Positions 1 to 5,265 of a stretch of 5,265 nt of DNA are shown one piece after another. Where the stretch lies: contig CAMJJO010000126.1 in assembly GCA_946406095.1 (NCBI GenBank), forward strand, positions 1 to 5,265, read 5' to 3'. Every line of letters begins with the position of its first letter. Position 1 is the stretch's first letter. The DNA is from an uncultured Bacteroidales bacterium (GTDB lineage Bacteria > Bacteroidota > Bacteroidia > Bacteroidales > UBA932). A program made the position numbers and the translations under genes. A model generated the notes under the pieces. The model was not told the DNA's origin and searched no databases. It worked only from the letters and a program-made list of their open reading frames with translations.

Positions 1-683
1 ACGTTGAGCTTGATGATGTTCTTCTCCGCAGGATAGGAAGCCATCGAGTAGGCGCGCACGGTGGGAGTGGTGTTCTTGTACTTGATGCCGAAGAACCCGT
101 ATTTCTCCCAGTCGCCGCGGTAGATGGGATCCACGTCGATGTCCGCGAAGTCGATGTCGTACTCGGGGATGTCGATCTGGATGTATTCTCCGGACTTGAA
201 CTCGAGATGCTCGCCTTCGGGCAGCTTGACGGTGAATTCCTTGATGAAGGTGGCCACGTTCTTGTTGGAGATAACCTCGCACTCGAGTTTCTTGACGCTC
301 AGGGTGGAGTCGGGAACTGCGATCTTGAGATCTTCCTTCACCTTCACCTGGCACCCGAGACGCATGCCATCCTTAATCTGCTTGCGGTTGAAGAAGCCCT
401 TTTCGGTGGGGAGGATCTCGCCGCCGCCCTCGAGCACCTGCACCTTGCACTGGCCGCAGTTGGCCTTGCCGCCGCAGGCGGAGGGGAGGAAGATCTTCTC
501 GTCCGCCAGGGTATGCATCAGATCGCCTCCCTGGGGCACCTCGAGAACCTTCTTGCCGTTGTTGATATCTACGGTCACCTTCCCTGAGGGGGTGAGCCTG
601 GCCTTGATTATGAGCAGGAGCGCCACCAGAAGCAGCGTCACGACCACTATCACAAGGACTGCACTTAGAATTGTCGATGTCAT
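1..683 (-). CDS. nqrF: Na+-translocating NADH:quinone oxidoreductase subunit F (NqrF), 5' part only
   Basis: This is the NADH-oxidising entry subunit of Na+-NQR. It passes electrons from NADH through FAD to a [2Fe-2S] centre on the cytoplasmic face of the membrane. Only the first 227 codons are in the window; the family is usually slightly over 400 residues, so the NADH-binding domain lies beyond position 1. Visible parts, in order, are one N-terminal membrane helix (about residues 5-26), a plant-type ferredoxin domain (about 35-130) with cysteines C70, C76, C79 and C111 in the order SACGGKANCGQCK then RLGCQ, and the start of the ferredoxin-reductase FAD domain with the flavin motif RAYSMASYP at 210-218. 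From memory, these cysteines and R210/Y212 have the same numbering as in Vibrio cholerae NqrF. The start is secured by a strong Shine-Dalgarno sequence seven bases upstream. The gene follows nqrE after 15 bases. There is no sign of damage; truncation is by the window edge only. Confidence 0.97.
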   Translation of the reverse strand, partial: MTSTILSAVLVIVVVTLLLVALLLIIKARLTPSGKVTVDINNGKKVLEVPQGGDLMHTLADEKIFLPSACGGKANCGQCKVQVLEGGGEILPTEKGFFNRKQIKDGMRLGCQVKVKEDLKIAVPDSTLSVKKLECEVISNKNVATFIKEFTVKLPEGEHLEFKSGEYIQIDIPEYDIDFADIDVDPIYRGDWEKYGFFGIKYKNTTPTVRAYSMASYPAEKNIIKLN

Positions 684-687
684 ATTC

Positions 688-697
688 TTTCCTCCTT
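688..697 (-). promoter_or_regulatory. Strong Shine-Dalgarno site of nqrF
   Basis: Read on the minus strand this is AAGGAGGAAA. Its AGGAGG core ends seven bases before the nqrF ATG at 683-681. It lies entirely between the nqrE stop (699-701) and the nqrF start. It is a near-perfect anti-16S match, which contrasts with the absence of such a site before nqrA, nqrB and nqrE, and it decides the nqrF start. Confidence 0.85.
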
Positions 698-698
698 G

Positions 699-1295
699 TT
701 AAAGTGATATACCCATAAATGCCATAAACGCCATACCCATCAGGCCGACGGTGATGAACGTGATTCCCAGGCCCTTGAGTGCCGGGGGAACGTTACTGTA
801 GGAGAGTTTCTCGCGGATAGCGGCGAGGGCCACTATGGCGAGGAACCAGCCGATGCCGGAACCGAGGGCGTAAACTGCGGATTCACCCACGTTTGCGAAT
901 TCTTTCTGCTGCATGAAGAGGGCTCCGCCGAGGATGGCGCAGTTCACCGCAATCAGCGGCAGGAAGATACCCAGCGCGTTGTAGAGTGAAGGGGCGAAGC
1001 GCTCCACCACCATTTCCACTATCTGCACTATGGCGGCGATGACCGCTATGAAGATGATGACGCTGAGGAAGCTCAGGTCCACGCCTTGGATGAGAGCATC
1101 TGGACCGAGGACGTATTTGTTCAGAAGGTAGTTGATAGGCACGGTGACCAGCAGCACGAAAATAACTGCAACACCGAGGCCGGTAGCCGTCTTCACATTC
1201 TTCGACACTGCCAGGTATGAGCACATACCCAGGAAGTATGCGAAGATCATATTGTCTACGAAGATCGACTTAACGAATAAACTGATAAGATCCAT
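699..1295 (-). CDS. nqrE: Na+-translocating NADH:quinone oxidoreductase subunit E (NqrE)
   Basis: This integral membrane subunit pairs with NqrD to form the core of the pump and to hold an intramembrane iron-sulfur centre. The 198 residues match the usual family length of about 198. Roughly six hydrophobic helices are visible (about 8-30, 38-58, 76-98, 105-127, 140-161 and 174-196). The opening MDLISLFVKSIFVDN and the segments FLGMCSYLAVSK and LIAVNCAILGG are hallmarks of NqrE. Cysteines C25 and C119 correspond, from memory, to Vibrio C26 and C120, the cluster ligands; E94 (QIVEMVVERF) corresponds to Vibrio E95, implicated in Na+ uptake. RnfA is a close paralogue, but the neighbours nqrA-D and nqrF settle the assignment. 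The start follows the nqrD stop by 18 bases, with no Shine-Dalgarno match in the gap. Confidence 0.97.
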   Translation of the reverse strand: MDLISLFVKSIFVDNMIFAYFLGMCSYLAVSKNVKTATGLGVAVIFVLLVTVPINYLLNKYVLGPDALIQGVDLSFLSVIIFIAVIAAIVQIVEMVVERFAPSLYNALGIFLPLIAVNCAILGGALFMQQKEFANVGESAVYALGSGIGWFLAIVALAAIREKLSYSNVPPALKGLGITFITVGLMGMAFMAFMGISL

Positions 1296-1313
1296 ATTCC
1301 GTTGGTGTTAGAG

Positions 1314-1919
1314 TTATTTCTCCTGAAGGTCTTTCTGGATGCTGCGCTGCACCCACACTATGCATCCGAGGAGGATGAGGGCGAAGGGCGGCAGGATCAC
1401 CAGATTGTTGGTCACGTAACCTGCAGGCATTACCTGGATTCCGAAGAGAGTGCCGCTTCCGAGGAGTTCGCGGAAGAAGGCCACTACGAGAAGCACCAGC
1501 CCGTAGCCTGCGCCGTTGGCGAGGCCGTCCAGCATCGAGGGGATGGGCTTGTTGCCGAGGGCGAATGCCTCGATGCGGCCCATCACGATGCAGTTGGTGA
1601 TGATGAGGCTGATGTAGACGGAGAGCTGCTTGTCGATGGGATAGGTGGCCTCGAAGCTCTTGAGGATCTGGTCCACCAGGATCACCATCATTGCCACCAC
1701 GACGAGCTGCACGATGATACGCACACGCCCGGGGATGGTATTGCGCAGGGTGGAGAGGATGAGGCTGGAGATGCCGCATACCGCCATCACCGAGAGGGCC
1801 ATCACGAGGGCGCCTTTCATCGTCACCGTGACTGCCAGCGAAGAGCATATGCCGAGCACCAGGACGGTAATCGGGTTACTCTTGAAGATAGGGTCGAGAA
1901 TCGTTTCTTTCAGTTTCAT
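1314..1919 (-). CDS. nqrD: Na+-translocating NADH:quinone oxidoreductase subunit D (NqrD)
   Basis: This integral membrane subunit is paralogous to NqrE and packs against it in inverted arrangement. The 201 residues compare with about 210 in the family. It begins MKLKETILDPIFKSNPITV, a typical NqrD start, and has about six hydrophobic segments (about 16-33, 37-56, 67-86, 98-119, 135-153 and 172-191). C25 (GICSSLAVT) and C110 (ITNCIVMGRIEAFA) match the two cluster-ligand positions recalled as Vibrio C29 and C112. D131 (SMLDGLANGAGYG) matches Vibrio D133, an acidic residue linked to Na+ uptake. The start lies three bases after the nqrC stop and is supported by a GGAGGA ribosome binding site inside the last nqrC codons, which suggests coupled translation. 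RnfE is the related alternative and is excluded by the operon context. Confidence 0.97.
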   Translation of the reverse strand: MKLKETILDPIFKSNPITVLVLGICSSLAVTVTMKGALVMALSVMAVCGISSLILSTLRNTIPGRVRIIVQLVVVAMMVILVDQILKSFEATYPIDKQLSVYISLIITNCIVMGRIEAFALGNKPIPSMLDGLANGAGYGLVLLVVAFFRELLGSGTLFGIQVMPAGYVTNNLVILPPFALILLGCIVWVQRSIQKDLQEK

Positions 1920-1922
1920 ACC

Positions 1923-2681
1923 TTATTCCTCCACTGCTTTAGCTGTTCCGAAATAGGCGGCATATGCTCCGAGCCATGCGTTGATGGCGGCATCGAGGCC
2001 CTGGGATGTCATGGTCGCGCCGGTGATGGCGTCGATCTTGTTGTCTGTCAGGCTCTTGCCATCTTCCTTGGGGGCCCCGCCCTTCACGATTGCAAAGATC
2101 GGGCTCTCGCCGAAGAAGGCCTTCTCGCCGACGAACTGCGCCTGGAATGCGGGGTCGTCCTTGATCTTGGCACCGAGGCCGGCGGTCTCGGATTCATGGT
2201 CGAAATATGCACCGTGGATGGTGTTGCCGTCGGCTTCGAAGGCGATGTAGCCCCAGATGGGACCCCACAGGCCTGCGCCGTAGACGGGAACCACGGTTAT
2301 GCCGTTCTTGAATATGAAGACGGGAAGGGCGTAGCCTTCGCCTGCCTTCACCTTATAGTTCTGTGCCTTGAGCTGGCTGCGGGAGAAGACTTCCTTGGCA
2401 GCGATGTCGAGGTCGGCGACCTTTGCGCCGGCTGCATCCACCGTGAAGGCGGCTGCCACCTCGTTTCCGTAGGTCTCAAGCACTTTTGCATTGCCCATCG
2501 CCTGGAACTCGGCCTTGGTGCCGAATCCGCCCGCGGTGAGCATCTGGCTGATAGTCTCTGCCTTTTCGTTGGCGTCCTGCCTGCTCTTCAGGCTCTGGCT
2601 CACGAATGCGAGAACCGCCGCCACTATCACCACTATGATGGTAGTGTAGACAACTGTATAGAGGTTGTTGTTCGTGTTCAT
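1923..2681 (-). CDS. nqrC: Na+-translocating NADH:quinone oxidoreductase subunit C (NqrC), covalent FMN protein
   Basis: This membrane-anchored subunit has a large domain outside the cytoplasmic membrane that carries a covalently bound FMN, which relays electrons onward to NqrB. Its 252 residues compare with about 257 in Vibrio. One N-terminal helix (about 8-29) is followed by a soluble FMN-binding domain. Recognisable blocks are VYGAGLWGPIWGY (133-145), HESETAGLG (162-170) and the flavinylation motif TGAT (220-223) in DAITGATMTSQGLD, where T223 is the expected phosphoester attachment site (Vibrio T225). Attachment needs an ApbE-type flavin transferase, which is not encoded here. The start is 12 bases after the nqrB stop, with only a weak purine stretch (GAAAGAG) just upstream. 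RnfG shares the FMN domain, but the neighbours favour NqrC. There is no sign of damage. Confidence 0.97.
   Translation of the reverse strand: MNTNNNLYTVVYTTIIVVIVAAVLAFVSQSLKSRQDANEKAETISQMLTAGGFGTKAEFQAMGNAKVLETYGNEVAAAFTVDAAGAKVADLDIAAKEVFSRSQLKAQNYKVKAGEGYALPVFIFKNGITVVPVYGAGLWGPIWGYIAFEADGNTIHGAYFDHESETAGLGAKIKDDPAFQAQFVGEKAFFGESPIFAIVKGGAPKEDGKSLTDNKIDAITGATMTSQGLDAAINAWLGAYAAYFGTAKAVEE
1927..1932 (-). promoter_or_regulatory. Shine-Dalgarno site of nqrD, inside the end of nqrC
   Basis: On the minus strand this reads GGAGGA, ending seven bases before the nqrD ATG (1919-1917). It overlaps the last two sense codons of nqrC, just ahead of its TAA. A ribosome finishing nqrC would clear this site, so the arrangement fits translational coupling and a 1:1 ratio of the two subunits. 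Confidence 0.75.
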
Positions 2682-2693
2682 GACTCTTTCAGT

Positions 2694-3782
2694 TTAAGCG
2701 GTTTTCATTGCGGCCTTGGTGCGGCGCTTCATGGCGCCGTTGACCACGTAATGGTCGATGAGCGGAGCGAAGGTGTTGCCCAGCAGGATGGCCAGCATCA
2801 TGCCCTCGGCATAGCCGGGGTTGAAGAGACGCACCGTGACGCAGAGAGCACCCACGAGGAAGCCGTAGATCCACTTGCCACACTCGGTCTGTGCCGATGT
2901 GACGGGGTCGGTGGCCATGAAGACGGTGCCGAAGGCGAATCCGCCGAGGATCAGATGTTCCCAAGCGGGGATGCCCACTCCGGCAAGGTTGGCGAGGCCG
3001 CCCACGAAGAGAGCGCCGGCCACGGAGGAGAGCATGATCTTCCAGCTGGCCACGCCCGTCCAGATGAGGATGGCTGCGCCGAGCAGGATCGCGATCACTG
3101 AAGTCTCACCCACGGAACCGGGGATGGTGCCGATGATGTAGTCCCAGACGCCGGTGCCGTATTGCGCCGCCGCTCCGTCAAGTGCGAGGGGAGTGGCTCC
3201 GGTGAAGCCGTCCACCACCTGCTCGCCTGCCTTGAGGCTGATCCAGCACTGAGAGCCGGACATCGCCGAAGGATAGGAGAAGAAGAGGAAGGCGCGGGTG
3301 ACGAGTGCCGGGTTCCAGATGTTCATGCCGGTGCCGCCGAAGCATTCCTTCACGAAGATCACGCTGAAGGCGACAGCGATTGCGAGCATCCAGAGAGGAA
3401 CCGTGACGGGAACGATGAGCGGGATGAGCATACCCGACATCAGGTAGCCCTCGTTCACTTCTTCGTTCCTGATTCCTGCGGAGAAGAACTCTATGAACAG
3501 ACCCACTCCGTATGCCACCACGTAGAGGGGCAGCACCTTGAGGAATCCGTACCAGAAGTTGGCCAGGATCTGGAGACGGCCGTCTCCGATGGCCAGGGAG
3601 TGCTGATAGCCGACGTTCCACATGCCGAAGATGGCGGCGGGAACCACGGATATCACCGCGATGATCATAATGCGCTTAAGATCGATCGCATCGCGCACGT
3701 GTGCACCTTTCTTGGTGACCGTGCCGGGAACCTTCAGGAAGGTCGAGAAGGCATCCACTGTTGCAAGCCAGAATTTCTTCAT
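2694..3782 (-). CDS. nqrB: Na+-translocating NADH:quinone oxidoreductase subunit B (NqrB), covalent FMN and quinone/Na+ path subunit
   Basis: This is the largest membrane subunit of Na+-NQR. It carries covalent FMN and riboflavin and contributes much of the Na+ and quinone path. The 362 residues are shorter than Vibrio (about 415) or typical Bacteroides forms (about 385). Blocks seen are the entry segment VTKKGAHVRDAIDLKRIMI (22-40), FGGTGMNIWNPALVTRAFLFF (from 148), the flavinylation motif TGAT (194-197, T197 equivalent to Vibrio T236), ATDPVTSAQTECGKWIYG (290-307) and NTFAPLIDHYVV (336-347). D292 and D343 line up by offset with Vibrio positions 346 and 397. Many hydrophobic helices fit the roughly ten-helix family topology. 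The start is four bases after the nqrA stop. A longer N-terminus is impossible because an in-frame TGA lies at 3807-3809. No Shine-Dalgarno match is visible, so translation may depend on coupling to nqrA. Confidence 0.97.
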   Translation of the reverse strand: MKKFWLATVDAFSTFLKVPGTVTKKGAHVRDAIDLKRIMIIAVISVVPAAIFGMWNVGYQHSLAIGDGRLQILANFWYGFLKVLPLYVVAYGVGLFIEFFSAGIRNEEVNEGYLMSGMLIPLIVPVTVPLWMLAIAVAFSVIFVKECFGGTGMNIWNPALVTRAFLFFSYPSAMSGSQCWISLKAGEQVVDGFTGATPLALDGAAAQYGTGVWDYIIGTIPGSVGETSVIAILLGAAILIWTGVASWKIMLSSVAGALFVGGLANLAGVGIPAWEHLILGGFAFGTVFMATDPVTSAQTECGKWIYGFLVGALCVTVRLFNPGYAEGMMLAILLGNTFAPLIDHYVVNGAMKRRTKAAMKTA

Positions 3783-3786
3783 AATC

Positions 3787-5124
3787 TTAAGCCATTTCTT
3801 TGAGCATCAGGTCTATGCCCTGAGCTATCATTTCCTGGATATAGTTCTTCGAAGGGTCGATGTACTCGCAGAGTGCAAAGTCTTCGGGAAGAACCTGATA
3901 GATGCCGAACTGCTCCATCTTGTCGATGTCTCCTGCGAGGCATGCCTTGATGAGGTAGAGCGGGAAGATGTCCATGGGGAGCACCTTGGAGTAGTAGCTG
4001 TCGTTCATTACGAACGCGCGGGGACCTCCGTGGAGGTTGGTGTCCATGTCGTACTTGCGCCAGGGGGTGAGCCAGGAGAAGTAGGAATGGTCTGTGCTGA
4101 ACTGGCTCCAGCGGACGGGCTTGGCCCATCCGAGGAGTTCGGGTTCGGTGCCTTCGCGGATGATGGTGATGGTGTCGTCGAAGAATCCGAGGTATCCTTC
4201 CGCTCCGACAGTCTTGCCGCAGAGCACATCTCCGCTGATGATGCGGACGCCTTCGGCATTGCCGCCGTAGAAGCCTGCGAGGGTCTTCATCGGGGCGCCG
4301 GGAAGGGTTTCGATGTAGGCGGTTTCGATGGCGGCGGGGCCCACGACCGCGACCTTGCGGCGGACGTCGTAGATGCCCTTGGTCATGTATTTGCCAATGG
4401 CTGCGAGGCCCTGGAGGCTGACGGTCCAGACGGTGTTGCCCTTGAGGATGGGCTTGGTGGCTGCAATCTGCACGCCCACGTTGCCGGCGGGGTGCTTGCC
4501 TTTGAAGACTGTGATTTCGGCATTCTCGAGCTTGGCGAATGCGGAATTGGGGGTTGCGATGCCGATGTGGACTTTCGCGATCTTCGCAAGGGCATTGACC
4601 GCGGCCTGGATGTCGTTGACTTTTGCTCCGAGGGTGAACTCGGTGTCGGCGGCAAGGGGCGCAGTGGAGAATGCAGAAACGAAAATGGCATCGGGAGTTG
4701 CCTCGGGATCGGCAACTATGCCGTAGGGCCTTTGGACTACGAAGGGCCAGAGGCCGGCTTTGAGGAGGCTTTCCTTGACTTCTGCAGCGTCTGCGGTCTT
4801 GGGCTCGGACTTCAGGTATTCCTGGATGTCATCTGCGAGCACCGTCACCGCGAGAAGCTTGCGCTTGTCGCCACGTACGATTTCTTTCACCGTTCCGCTT
4901 ACGGGGGAGGCGAGAAGGATTGCGGGATTCTTCTTGTCTGCCATCACGGGTGAACCTGCGAGCACCTTGTCGCCCTCTTTTACGAGGAGGCGGGGAGTGA
5001 ATCCCTTGAGTGCGGTGGGTTCTACGGCTACGATGTCGGGCGACACGGTCTTGGAAAGGCGGAGCTCGGCAGTCCCGCTGATGGGAATGTCAAGCCCTTT
5101 TTTCAAAACGATGTTTTTGGACAT
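3787..5124 (-). CDS. nqrA: Na+-translocating NADH:quinone oxidoreductase subunit A (NqrA)
   Basis: This peripheral cytoplasmic subunit docks on NqrB and is needed for quinone reduction by the complex. The 445 residues match the usual length of about 446. There are no membrane helices. The N-terminal part contains a lipoyl-carrier-like barrel (about 32-95) with GDKVLAGSPV and LLASPVSGTVKEIVRGDKRK, followed by QRPYGIVADP (131-140), HPAGNVGVQI (211-220), RIISGDVLCG (294-303) and the conserved C-terminal block around 387-426 ending CEYIDPSK. QRPYGIVADP with the following IFVSAF resembles Bacteroidales NqrA as I remember it. It is the first gene of the operon; nqrB follows after four bases. No Shine-Dalgarno sequence precedes the ATG, only AT-rich leader, which is common in Bacteroidota. 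The start is supported by the family N-terminus (IVLKKGLDIPISG). Confidence 0.97.
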   Translation of the reverse strand: MSKNIVLKKGLDIPISGTAELRLSKTVSPDIVAVEPTALKGFTPRLLVKEGDKVLAGSPVMADKKNPAILLASPVSGTVKEIVRGDKRKLLAVTVLADDIQEYLKSEPKTADAAEVKESLLKAGLWPFVVQRPYGIVADPEATPDAIFVSAFSTAPLAADTEFTLGAKVNDIQAAVNALAKIAKVHIGIATPNSAFAKLENAEITVFKGKHPAGNVGVQIAATKPILKGNTVWTVSLQGLAAIGKYMTKGIYDVRRKVAVVGPAAIETAYIETLPGAPMKTLAGFYGGNAEGVRIISGDVLCGKTVGAEGYLGFFDDTITIIREGTEPELLGWAKPVRWSQFSTDHSYFSWLTPWRKYDMDTNLHGGPRAFVMNDSYYSKVLPMDIFPLYLIKACLAGDIDKMEQFGIYQVLPEDFALCEYIDPSKNYIQEMIAQGIDLMLKEMA

Positions 5125-5179
5125 TTGATAGGTATAATGATTTGTTTGTATTGTTGCTTTCTGTGTTTTGTGCGTGTGC

Positions 5180-5195
5180 TTGCGTACCCGCGCAA
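5180..5195. repeat. Short inverted repeat overlapping the putative -7 element and start site
   Basis: The plus strand reads TTGCG, six bases TACCCG, then CGCAA: a perfect five-base inverted repeat. It overlaps the downstream edge of the putative -7 element and the expected transcription start. It could be an operator half-site pair or a small hairpin at the 5' end of the message, but a five-base repeat can easily occur by chance. It has no terminator-like T run in the direction of nqrA. Confidence 0.3.
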
Positions 5196-5200
5196 AAATA
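5193..5200 (-). promoter_or_regulatory. Putative Bacteroidota-type -7 promoter element of the nqr operon
   Basis: On the minus strand this is TATTTTTG, an exact match to the Bacteroidota primary sigma factor -7 consensus TAnnTTTG. It is the only such match toward nqrA in the visible upstream region. Transcription would start near 5180-5190, giving a 5' leader of about 55 to 65 bases. The matching -33 TTG is not seen at the usual spacing of about 19-21 bases, where the sequence is an A run, so the promoter may be weak, activator-dependent or misassigned. Confidence 0.5.
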
Positions 5201-5265
5201 ACCCACGAAGATAGCCATTTTTTGGGGATTATTCTCTATTTAATTTGGTTTTCTGCCGCTTTCCC

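Larger units (their letters stand above)
5125..5265. other. AT-rich intergenic region upstream of nqrA
   Basis: No gene is recognisable in these 141 bases on either strand. Composition shifts clearly from GC-rich coding sequence to AT-rich, with runs of A and T. Read toward nqrA, the leader is low in G and ends in TATACCTATCAA before the ATG. It contains the promoter element and inverted repeat listed separately. What lies beyond 5265 is not visible. Confidence 0.7.

Noticed and set aside
124..702. Plus-strand open frames opposite nqrF
   Set aside because: The minus strand encodes a clear NqrF ferredoxin domain and FAD motif, so the plus-strand frames are shadows without supporting motifs.
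1296..1313. Possible internal promoter or terminator in the largest gap within the operon
   Set aside because: The 18 bases show no hairpin, T run or TAnnTTTG element in the direction of transcription.
1302..3101. A 599-codon open frame on the plus strand, rich in His, Asp, Glu and Gly
   Set aside because: It lies antisense to nqrD, nqrC and nqrB, has no recognisable domain, and its odd composition is what GC-rich third positions give when read in reverse. The minus-strand genes are certain.
3622..4953. A 443-codon open frame on the plus strand antisense to nqrA
   Set aside because: It is a shadow of nqrA with low-complexity acidic and Gly-rich content and no family resemblance. The length reflects few stop codons in the reverse frame of GC-rich coding sequence.
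1..5124. Assignment as an rnf (Rnf electron transport) operon instead of nqr
   Set aside because: NqrB, C, D and E have Rnf paralogues, but the presence of NqrA and NqrF, the A-B-C-D-E-F order, and the lack of RnfB and RnfC point to Na+-NQR.
5133..5138. TATAAT on the plus strand, resembling a sigma-70 -10 box
   Set aside because: It would direct transcription antisense into nqrA, has no matching -35, lies in AT-rich leader where it is expected by chance, and is not the Bacteroidota promoter form.
5215..5225. CCA-TTTTT-TGG symmetric motif upstream of the promoter candidate
   Set aside because: It is a three-base symmetry around a T run, too short to distinguish from chance in AT-rich sequence.

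Overview
The window holds one minus-strand operon for the sodium-pumping NADH:quinone oxidoreductase (Na+-NQR). In transcription order, from high to low coordinates, it carries complete nqrA, nqrB, nqrC, nqrD and nqrE and then the first 227 codons of nqrF, which runs off the window at position 1. Gaps between genes are only 3 to 18 bases, so a single polycistronic message is likely.

Layout: 5125-5265 is an AT-rich upstream region with one good Bacteroidota-type -7 promoter element (TAnnTTTG) and a short inverted repeat overlapping it. nqrA spans 3787-5124, nqrB 2694-3782, nqrC 1923-2681, nqrD 1314-1919, nqrE 699-1295, and partial nqrF 1-683. No RNA genes, mobile elements, CRISPR arrays or internal terminators were seen. 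The plus strand holds only shadow reading frames.

How the genes work together: NqrF takes electrons from NADH through FAD and a [2Fe-2S] centre. They pass to an iron-sulfur centre held by four cysteines of NqrD and NqrE inside the membrane, then to covalent FMN on NqrC, covalent FMN on NqrB, riboflavin and finally quinone, while Na+ is pumped out. Every cofactor ligand and most key acidic residues I can recall for the family are present: the four NqrF ferredoxin cysteines, two cysteines each in NqrD and NqrE, and a TGAT flavinylation motif in both NqrB and NqrC. The complex therefore looks intact and functional, provided the unseen NqrF C-terminus and an ApbE flavin transferase elsewhere in the genome are also present.

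Organism: most likely a Bacteroidota member, probably Bacteroidales with a fairly GC-rich genome. The reasons are the style of the NqrA and NqrB sequences, the TAnnTTTG promoter element, an AT-rich leader without a Shine-Dalgarno sequence before the first gene, and GC-rich codons. The genus cannot be settled by eye. This is a conserved respiratory locus, not an accessory or defence region, and I found no evidence of an undescribed system. The points worth a second look are modest: the promoter with its overlapping repeat, a shortened NqrB N-terminus, and very uneven ribosome binding sites within the operon.
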